Source of the DNA: Clostridia bacterium
GTDB taxonomy: Bacteria; Bacillota; Clostridia; Christensenellales; Borkfalkiaceae
DNA: 52,096 nt
Reading direction: 5' to 3'
Assembly: GCA_017616695.1 (NCBI GenBank)
Contig: JAFZXN010000034.1
Location: 1 to 52,096, forward strand
The notes beneath the pieces were generated by a model. It was not told where the DNA came from and searched no databases. It saw only the letters and a program-made list of their open reading frames with translations. Both the position numbers and the translations under genes were made by a program. Of this stretch, positions 26,113 through 32,682 are shown in pieces; the first letter of the stretch is position 1, and the number at the start of each line of letters is the position of its first letter.

Positions 26113-27493
26113 TCACGACAGGAACAATAAATTCTGAATGTAACCGCCGGCGTTAGACCAGGAGCCTCTTAAGTAGAGCAGCCCGATAGCTTCGGGCGCG
26201 GCGGAGAACACCTTCGTTCCTTCGGCAATTGTTATCGTAACGTGATAATACCCGTCGGCTTTTTTGGTGCAGGTCACGTTGGCGTAGCTTTCGGCGGCGC
26301 CGTCAGCGTTGAACTTGAAATAACCGTAACCGCATTTCCAGGCGTTGTCGAGCAAGACTATCTGGAAGTATTCGCCGTCCGTAATAATATAATCGAAGGA
26401 AACGGAAGTATAAGCTCTTTCTTCGGGAGCAAGTATCGTAAGGCTGTTGCCCGAAACGAACTCTTGTCTGTTGAGCGGAATGGTTTCGCATTCGATAACG
26501 AGGTTATCTATCCACATCACGGTCGGCAGTTTGCCGTCTATACCGGCGTTCGTCCTTGCCTGAGCGGTCATGCCCTTACTTGCGGTCACGATAAGCGCGA
26601 CGGAATCGGTCAGCGCCGCGGAATTATCCTGCGCAGCCCAATTTGCAAGATCGACGGTTATTTCGTACCAGCCGTCGCCGAGCGCGGTAGCCTGCGTGCC
26701 GTCGGAAAGCTGAACGGTATAGAAAGCCGAACAACTGCTGTTGTGTCTCGTAAGGTCGGAATAAGATTGGAGCATTACCCACTGCTCGGCGTTTTCGAGC
26801 TTGACGTCGAATTTCAAAGTGCCGCTCGTCAAGTTTCTCTTTGCCGAAAGCGAATAGTCGAACAGAACTCTTATATAAGAGTTGGCTTGCTCGGCGTTTT
26901 CGCCCGTCTGAACGGGATCGGGGTTGACGATAGCCGCTTTTAAAGACTTTGCAGAAGTAAACCCGTCTTTGGTATAATATACCGCGGTATCGTAAGAAAG
27001 TTCGCCCTGCGAGGTCGCAAGGAAAGCTCTTAAATTGGTGAGATCGTCCGCGTTATCGGCAGTGCCCGTCAAAGGACGGTATTTGCCAAGATCGGCGGGG
27101 GTGGAATAATCTTTATCGATGAGCAAAGATATCTTGTCTACGACGAGCTCGCTGATGATACGGCAACCCGCCGCCCACGGATGAGTAAGATCGCCGAAAA
27201 GCTCCATTTTGCTTGCGCCGTCCGCCAAAGCCTGCGTCATATACGGCTTCATATCGATGAACGGAACGTTGTATTCCACGGCAAGGTCGTGAATAATAGA
27301 ACGTTTTGCCTCGAACTCGGTCACTCTGTATTGAATCTTGGGATTAATGTCGTAAGGAGCAAGACAGACGGCTATCGTTCCGCGTGCTTTGAGCCCTTCA
27401 AGGAGCGCCCTGTAGCAAGAAGCGAACTGCTCGTCGGAAACACCGCCCGAAGAATAATACGCAACATAACAATAAAGCAACAAGTTTTTTCAT
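26113..27493 (-). pseudogene. SGNH hydrolase lacking its N-terminal half, with C-terminal beta modules
   Basis: An AGGAG and ATG at 27493 begin MKKLVALLLCCVLFFG, a good export signal, but this frame stops after 32 codons. In another frame, the rest of an SGNH hydrolase starts near 27445 with SSGGVSDEQFASCYRALLEGL and runs to 26113, including FGDLTHPW (the Asp-His of block V). It is followed by two carbohydrate-binding-type beta modules (about 170-330 and 340-456 of the open frame). Blocks I to III with the nucleophile Ser are gone. Signal peptide and enzyme are joined out of frame, so no secreted enzyme can be made without frameshifting. The neighbour downstream is another chimera. Confidence 0.7.
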
Positions 27494-27537
27494 AATATAT
27501 CTCCTAAAAAATTATTTATTGCAGTTATCAGACGACA

Positions 27538-29361
27538 TTATTTATTGTAATTATCAAGTAAAGCCGTCGCCGCGTTCTCGTCGTTGTATATCTTTTCGAC
27601 AAGGCTTAAAAGCTCTTTTCTCACGCTCTCGAACTTTGCCGAGTTGAGATCTTCGTTACGAAGTATGCCCGTATAAAGCCTGTCGTAGAACTTTCCGAGG
27701 ATCGTGTCGGAGTCGTAATTCTTTCCTTTACGCTCGTTAATGGCTTTTATTCCGCGTTCGGCGAGCCATAAAAGCTCGTAGTCTTCGTTGGATTCGCGTA
27801 GAGCTTCCAGCCTTAACGTTGCGATCGGCCCGTCTACCGCGTACTTGGAGCCGGGATATAAGAGTATGCCGTCGCCGTTGCAGTTTTCATAGTTGAGCGC
27901 GTCCTTCCAAACGTCGAAACCCGATTGGACTCTGTTCTCTTTGAATCTGAACCAGGCGGTCATGCTCCAATAGATACGGCCTTGTATCTTATAATCGTAC
28001 TGCATCCAGCTCGTCAGTCTCGGCGACATTATCGTATCGTCGAGATGAAGAGTCGGCAGCGGATTCGTCGGATTGCAGCAGGTGTACCACCATACGCCTT
28101 CGCCGCCGCGGCGGTCGGTAGAGTTCATTCTTGACAACGCGATGCTGCGGTTCCTTTCGCCGGTGAAATAGTTTATGAGCGGACACCAGGTCTGAACGCC
28201 GCCCGTCTCGTCCGTGCCGTAAAGCTGCTCTACTATCTTCGTCGTTACTATATGATTTAATTTAAGTACGCTTTCGCGAAGTTCGGGATAATCCCTCAAC
28301 AGATCGCTGTCGGCAACTTTAAGTTTGGCTTTATGTATGCGAAGGTCGCATTCTCTTACTATATCGTACCTTTCGGGAGACGGCTCGTCGATGAGCGATC
28401 CCAGATAGAAATACGCCTTTTTGAACAAGTTGACGTCCGTATCACCGTTTTCGATAAGCTCGACGTTCTTTTCGGCAAGCGCAAAGAGTACGGCCTCGCA
28501 ATATTCGCCCCTGACAGCGCCCGTTCCGTCGCCCGAATAGGGAAGCTGATACGCAGCAACTCTCGGATCTTTGGCGTATTTCACGCTCGCCGCGGCAAAT
28601 TCGTCGGGATCGTAAGCATTGCCCGCCATAGTGAAGCCGGGAAGAAGTAAGGTCGAAATACGTTTGGAAAGCGCAAATTCGTAATACGTCTCGAACAATT
28701 CTTCAGTAATGCTTTTACCCTCGCCGGACGTCATCGAACTCGTATCGAGATAGAACGCCGTCTTGACGTGGTTTTCTTCGGGCATGTCGATATTATATAC
28801 GTTCACCGTCATCGGAACGCTTATCTTTTCGTCGTTGAGGGTAAGCTCGCCCGCGCCCACGTATTTGCCGGGAACGGCGTCTTTGGGAACGTTTAGATTT
28901 ATCCAGATGCCTTGGTTTTCGCCCTTCTTGATCTTATTGTCCCTTTTCGCGACGTAGTTCTTTATGGGAACGAGCGCGTCGGGATACCAACCCGTATCCG
29001 TATTGCCGGACGTGGATTGGATAACTTCAATGTACCTTTCGGCAAACACGTCGAACATATCGCTCGTAAGCTTTTCGCTCCCGCCTTCACGCGTAAGATC
29101 GTTGACTTTGAAGTTGAAACGTTCTACGTCGTCTTTCGGATTGATTATTATCTGCCCCGATTCCACGTCGCCTTTAAACGTGTTGAGCACGAAATCGCCG
29201 CCTGAAAAGCTCTCTTCGCGCATAACGTTCTGACTGTTTGCGCAAAAGCCCACTTTGGTTTCGGAAACGACTTCGGGAACGTTACCTTCGCACGCAACGG
29301 CGCCGAACAAAAAGGCAGCAGTCAAAATTGCAGATAAAACCTTGATTTTTGACGATTTCAT
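27538..29361 (-). CDS. DUF4091 lipoprotein, putative secreted glycosidase
   Basis: The product has 607 residues from the ATG at 29361 with GGAGG upstream, and a lipoprotein signal ending AVAC (Cys24). An N-terminal beta domain (about 40-190) precedes a TIM-barrel-like region. The C-terminal third has the DUF4091 landmarks: GVWWYTCCNP, SWMQYDYKIQGRIYWSMTAW, GDGILLYPG and RLEALRESNEDYELL. Proteins of this type occur in glycan-degradation loci, but their reaction is generally not known. It is the first gene of the minus-strand run ending at 24313 and has a strong promoter with a palindrome between the boxes. Confidence 0.85.
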   Translation of the reverse strand: MKSSKIKVLSAILTAAFLFGAVACEGNVPEVVSETKVGFCANSQNVMREESFSGGDFVLNTFKGDVESGQIIINPKDDVERFNFKVNDLTREGGSEKLTSDMFDVFAERYIEVIQSTSGNTDTGWYPDALVPIKNYVAKRDNKIKKGENQGIWINLNVPKDAVPGKYVGAGELTLNDEKISVPMTVNVYNIDMPEENHVKTAFYLDTSSMTSGEGKSITEELFETYYEFALSKRISTLLLPGFTMAGNAYDPDEFAAASVKYAKDPRVAAYQLPYSGDGTGAVRGEYCEAVLFALAEKNVELIENGDTDVNLFKKAYFYLGSLIDEPSPERYDIVRECDLRIHKAKLKVADSDLLRDYPELRESVLKLNHIVTTKIVEQLYGTDETGGVQTWCPLINYFTGERNRSIALSRMNSTDRRGGEGVWWYTCCNPTNPLPTLHLDDTIMSPRLTSWMQYDYKIQGRIYWSMTAWFRFKENRVQSGFDVWKDALNYENCNGDGILLYPGSKYAVDGPIATLRLEALRESNEDYELLWLAERGIKAINERKGKNYDSDTILGKFYDRLYTGILRNEDLNSAKFESVRKELLSLVEKIYNDENAATALLDNYNK

Positions 29362-29404
29362 CCTGTAAAAAACCTCCATATTTAAGACACTTAAGTTCAT
29401 AATT

Positions 29405-29433
29405 ACTATATCATATTTCAGCTGAAATGTCAA
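29405..29433 (-). promoter_or_regulatory. Promoter of the DUF4091 gene with palindrome in the spacer
   Basis: On the minus strand, TTGACA (29433-29428), a 17-base spacer and TATAGT (29410-29405). The 14-bp perfect palindrome ATTTCAGCTGAAAT occupies 29415-29428, filling the spacer. A repressor bound there would block RNA polymerase directly. Confidence 0.65.
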
Positions 29434-29630
29434 TACTTTTCCCAAAAAAAGTATTAAAAATTTTTTGATACCCTTTTATAAATAATGCGGTCGCGCGTAT
29501 GCATATAAAAACGGTACCCTTTTGTCCTATGCGTCGCCCTCTGAAACCGACCTTTTTTGCCACGTTCAGAAACAAAAAAACGCCAGACCTACTTCCGATA
29601 TCTTAAAAAACACCCCGCCCGCCGCGCCAA

Positions 29631-29669
29631 ACGAAAGGAGCCGCCGCTTAATGCGACAGCTCCTTTCGT
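29631..29669. terminator. Hairpin with 11-bp stem
   Basis: ACGAAAGGAGC (29631-29641) pairs with GCTCCTTTCGT (29659-29669), with partial pairing inside the loop. The T-run is short on both strands. The loop segment GCGACAGC also occurs in the hairpin at 6609-6643, so this may be a genome-wide terminator family. It may terminate the KDPG aldolase transcript. Confidence 0.4.
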
Positions 29670-29856
29670 TTTCCGGAACTTCTATCCGTAAAAATCCGAC
29701 CGCTCTCCAAGGCACAACCGAGTTTTGCCACCCCGAAAAAATGTGTCGTTTCAGTTTTGATTATATATACTATTGCGCTTTTTCAACGCACATCACGCCT
29801 TTTCGGCCTTACCCACATAAACCGCAGCGTCGGGATTATTTATCGTAACCTTTACT

Positions 29857-30507
29857 TTAATTATTCAAATTATGAATAAATCCTTCGGCAAGCGCGGTCA
29901 GCTTATCGTACTCGCCGTTTTTTATGAACTCTTTATTGACGAGCGCGCTGCCTACGCCCACGCCGACCGCTCCCGCTTTTATGAAATCTTTCGCGTTATC
30001 GGCGTTTATACCGCCGACCGCAAGTAGTTTTATATGCGAAAGAGGGGCTTTTATGGCTTTGATATAAGATAGTGCGCCGTCTATGCACGGGAAAACCTTT
30101 ATGAGATCGGCGCCGAGATCGTGCGCTCTTTTTATCTCGGTGGCAGTGTATGCGCCGGGAATGGATACTACCCCTTTTTTAACGGTATGGCGGATTACTT
30201 TCTCGTCCGAATCGGGCGAAATTATAAATTCCGCGCCCGCGTTTACGGCGATATCCGCCTGCTCCGTCGTCAAAACGGTACCCGCGCCGACGATAACGTT
30301 TTTGCAACGTTTCTTTATTTCGGAAATGCCCGTTGCCGTCTCTTTATATCCGTCGGCGGCTTTTTGATCGAAGGTCACTTCGATAAGTCCTATCCCGCCC
30401 TTTTCGAGAGCGACTGCGGTTTTTGCGACAGTTTCCGTATCAAGACCGCGGATTATGGCGATTATTTTTTGTTCTTCGATTTTTCTGATGACTTCTTCTT
30501 TTCTCAT
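29857..30507 (-). CDS. KDPG/KDPGal-type aldolase
   Basis: The product has 216 residues with the class I aldolase barrel of the Eda/DgoA family. Glu43 in LIEVTF is the general acid/base, GAGTV is the conserved loop, and Lys137 in DLIKVFP is the Schiff-base Lys. The reaction is cleavage of 2-keto-3-deoxy-6-phosphogluconate (or galactonate) into pyruvate and glyceraldehyde 3-phosphate. Upstream on the same strand is a remnant of an enolase-superfamily dehydratase, the enzyme that would make its keto-deoxy substrate. The ribosome-binding site is poor (GTGAAAA directly before ATG). Confidence 0.92.
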   Translation of the reverse strand: MRKEEVIRKIEEQKIIAIIRGLDTETVAKTAVALEKGGIGLIEVTFDQKAADGYKETATGISEIKKRCKNVIVGAGTVLTTEQADIAVNAGAEFIISPDSDEKVIRHTVKKGVVSIPGAYTATEIKRAHDLGADLIKVFPCIDGALSYIKAIKAPLSHIKLLAVGGINADNAKDFIKAGAVGVGVGSALVNKEFIKNGEYDKLTALAEGFIHNLNN

Positions 30508-30546
30508 TTTTCACTATATAACACCGTTTTATTGCGTTTATTTTAG

Positions 30547-30570
30547 TCGCCGACGGTTACCACTCGGCGA
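30547..30570 (-). other. Hairpin between dehydratase remnant and aldolase
   Basis: TCGCCGA (30547-30553) and TCGGCGA (30564-30570) with two more inner G-C pairs. There is no T-run. It may be a processing or attenuation structure in the aldolase leader. Confidence 0.3.
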
Positions 30571-30602
30571 TACTTCCGTCTTCTTGCCGCCGGACGTTTT
30601 TT

Positions 30603-30704
30603 TTAATGGTGCGGAGTCTTGTTTTCTTCTACGATAAGTTCTTTGTTGACGTCCACGCCCAAACCCGCATTGACGGGGAAATTCAAAAATCCTTTTTCGA
30701 TCTT
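30603..30704 (-). pseudogene. C-terminal remnant of an enolase-superfamily (mandelate racemase/galactonate dehydratase-like) enzyme
   Basis: A 33-codon minus-strand frame reads KIEKGFLNFPVNAGLGVDVN followed by KELIVEENKTPHH and a stop. GLGVDVN with the preceding FxxFP is the usual C-terminal end of acid-sugar dehydratases of this superfamily. A stop codon lies immediately upstream in frame, and the intact 215-residue gene ends 10 bases earlier. All catalytic parts are lost. Position next to KDPG aldolase supports an original dehydratase-aldolase pair. Confidence 0.6.
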
Positions 30705-30714
30705 TTAATTTTCA

Positions 30715-31362
30715 TTATTCCGCCTTATCGTTCCAAATTGCCGAAGCAAGGACCAAAGCTCCGTCAAGCTCGCTTTTCGACAGTTTGCCGAGATGCAACG
30801 ACTTTTTGTTAAAGAACAGGTAGTAGTCGCCTACGGCTTTTTTCTCGCCGTTTTCGTCGAGGTAAGTATACGTTAAATAATTCGCAGCTTTTCCCTCGCC
30901 CGTTTCTTTGTCGTAAATTTTAACGCCGTACGCCTTATCTTCGCATACGGCGGCGCCGCATTCAGCGTCTTCGCCGAAGATCTCTTTCACTTCGGATAAG
31001 TCCATCGGATAAAAGAGATATCTCATCGCGGACGGCTCGCAGTATTCTTCGGGCAAAACGAAAACGTCCGCTTCGGTCTGTATGCGAGTGGCAAACAAAA
31101 CGTCGAAAGAGTCCGACCGCGTGGAATAAAACGTGATGTCAAGATTGCGAACGTATTCGGGCTTTTTACTATCGAGAGCGGAATGCGCCTCGTCGGTGAG
31201 AACGTTTTCCACGCCGAAAAACAGATATACGCTTTCCTCTTCTTTAGGTTTCGTCAAATAGGCGAACACCCATTCCCAGGCAAAAACGGCGATAATAAGC
31301 CACAGAACGTAATAAAACCAGTTCCTACCCAAAAACGCAAGGAGATCAATTTTCTTCTTCAT
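30715..31362 (-). CDS. Membrane-anchored protein of the ABC-ATPase cassette
   Basis: The product has 215 residues from the ATG at 31362, which has GAGGTGG six bases upstream and overlaps the end of the previous gene by 17 bp. One membrane helix is at about 11-33 (FYYVLWLIIAVFAWEWVFAYL), so most of the protein is on one side, probably outside. The rest is soluble and acidic, with pieces such as FYSTRSDSFDVLFATRIQTEADVFVLPEE that recall the lobes of a small solute-binding fold. The family was not recognised. Translational coupling with the ATPase and the 166-residue protein suggests one membrane complex. Confidence 0.7.
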   Translation of the reverse strand: MKKKIDLLAFLGRNWFYYVLWLIIAVFAWEWVFAYLTKPKEEESVYLFFGVENVLTDEAHSALDSKKPEYVRNLDITFYSTRSDSFDVLFATRIQTEADVFVLPEEYCEPSAMRYLFYPMDLSEVKEIFGEDAECGAAVCEDKAYGVKIYDKETGEGKAANYLTYTYLDENGEKKAVGDYYLFFNKKSLHLGKLSKSELDGALVLASAIWNDKAE

Positions 31363-31846
31363 GATCTTCCACCTCGTAGGCAAAAACGAAATTGTCGGCT
31401 ATCGTCATTTTAACGACGTCGCCGACAGAAAATTGCGGCTTTATAAGCGCATTATCGTAATAAAACGAAAAGATCTTGCCGTCTATCTCCGTCTGTATCT
31501 CCGTCACGGTCAGCCCTTCGCGCAAGGTAAAGGAGTTGTCCGTCGAAACGACCTTCCCCCGAACCTGCTTTCGTTCGGAAGAAAGTATCTTTTCCGTTAT
31601 TTTTCTTCTTCGTACACAAGGCAAAACGTACCCGAATAGCTCCGTGATCGAAAGCCAGCCCGAAAGCACGGTAACGATAACGTTTATAACGTGAATGAGG
31701 GTAGCGTTCCCGTTGTCTTTATCAATGAGAAAGCACAGCCCGACGCATATCAAAAGCGAAAACCCCAACGGCAAAAAACAAATAAGAAAGCCCTTTTTTA
31801 TCTTTGCCGAATAGGCTGAAGGCATATTTTCATCGTAAAGCGTCAT
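31346..31846 (-). CDS. Small membrane protein, DUF3592-like
   Basis: The product has 166 residues with two membrane helices (about 21-42 and 53-80) and a C-terminal soluble beta domain (VRGKVVSTDNSFTLREG, then YDNALIKPQFSVGDVVKMTI) of the DUF3592-like type. Its ATG overlaps the ATPase stop as ATGA, and its own end overlaps the next start, so the three genes are translationally coupled. The function is unknown. Confidence 0.75.
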   Translation of the reverse strand: MTLYDENMPSAYSAKIKKGFLICFLPLGFSLLICVGLCFLIDKDNGNATLIHVINVIVTVLSGWLSITELFGYVLPCVRRRKITEKILSSERKQVRGKVVSTDNSFTLREGLTVTEIQTEIDGKIFSFYYDNALIKPQFSVGDVVKMTIADNFVFAYEVEDHEEEN

Positions 31847-32574
31847 TGTTTCCCCCCTTCGCCTTTAAGCGATACGACTATCTCGTTTCCCGAATCGAAA
31901 ACCGTTTTGGGATCGCCCTGCAACACGCATTTTCCTTCGTTTAAAACGAACAGCTTGTCCGCTAAAGCCATCGCCTCCTGAAAATCGTGCGTGACGTATA
32001 TCGTCGTGCAGCCGTATTTTACCATCTTTTCTTTGATCGTTTGCCTTTGCTGCGACCTTAACTGTATATCGGCGTTGGAAAACGGCTCGTCTAACAGACA
32101 TATCGACGGTTTTTTTACGAGGGCGCGCGCAAGCGCCACACGCTGTTGCTGTCCGCCCGAAATGTTTTTGGGCTTTCGCGTAAGACAGTACGTTAAGTCC
32201 AATTCTTCTGCGACTTGCTTCACTCTTTCGATTATCTCTTTTTTGGGAACGCCCGAATTTTTCAGCGGAAATGCTATGTTATCGAATATCGTAAGGTGCG
32301 GATATAAAACAAATTCCTGCGAAACGTAGGAAACGCCCCTGTCCGCAGGCGACAGATCGAACACGTCGTTGTCGTCGAATAAAATATCACCGTCGTGATC
32401 TTTAAGGCCGGCAATACATTTTAATAAAGTGGTCTTTCCGCAACCCGAATACCCGATGACGACGTTAAAAGCGTCGGGCAAAAACTCGGCACTCAGATCG
32501 TCAAGCGCAACGACTTCACCCGTTTGCTTGCTTCTATAAATTGCCGTAAGATGCGAAACTGTGATTTTCGGCAT
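31843..32574 (-). CDS. ABC transporter ATP-binding protein, second short paralogue
   Basis: The product has 243 residues from the ATG at 32574 (a TTG six codons upstream is weaker). Walker A GYSGCGKTT, Q-loop VSQEF, signature ISGGQ, Walker B LLDEP and VTHD are intact, and the protein is strongly similar to the one at 1395-2117 over its full length. It has no TOBE domain. It opens a tightly coupled three-gene cassette without a recognisable permease. It could be an ATPase for the two small membrane proteins, or it could energise sugar permeases elsewhere. Confidence 0.92.
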   Translation of the reverse strand: MPKITVSHLTAIYRSKQTGEVVALDDLSAEFLPDAFNVVIGYSGCGKTTLLKCIAGLKDHDGDILFDDNDVFDLSPADRGVSYVSQEFVLYPHLTIFDNIAFPLKNSGVPKKEIIERVKQVAEELDLTYCLTRKPKNISGGQQQRVALARALVKKPSICLLDEPFSNADIQLRSQQRQTIKEKMVKYGCTTIYVTHDFQEAMALADKLFVLNEGKCVLQGDPKTVFDSGNEIVVSLKGEGGKQ

Positions 32575-32619
32575 GATTATCCAGACCCCCAATCGTTATC
32601 TTTAAACATTAAAGAATTA

Positions 32620-32653
32620 ATTATAGTATGTTTTCGTTTAGTGTGTTTTCGTT
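32620..32653 (-). promoter_or_regulatory. Tandem repeat abutting a -10 box, activator-site candidate
   Basis: On the minus strand TATAAT (32625-32620) precedes the ATPase cassette. No -35 box is present. In its place are two adjacent 15-bp direct repeats (plus strand TAGTATGTTTTCGTT at 32624-32638 and TAGTGTGTTTTCGTT at 32639-32653, one mismatch). This is the layout of an activator-dependent promoter. Confidence 0.5.
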
Positions 32654-32682
32654 AAAAATATGCGGAGCGGAAGAGCGCGATA

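Larger units (their letters stand above)
29362..29856. other. Intergenic region with promoter, palindrome and hairpin
   Basis: The 495 bp between KDPG aldolase and the DUF4091 gene hold the promoter at 29405-29433 and the hairpin at 29631-29669. A minus-strand TTGAAA/TATAAT-like pair near 29770-29795 has a spacer of only 15. No gene was recognised. A small RNA ending at the hairpin is conceivable but unsupported. Confidence 0.4.

Noticed and set aside
29631..29790. A small RNA ending at the hairpin 29631-29669
   Set aside because: The upstream promoter-like pair has a 15-base spacer and the hairpin has no real T-run. There is not enough to call it.
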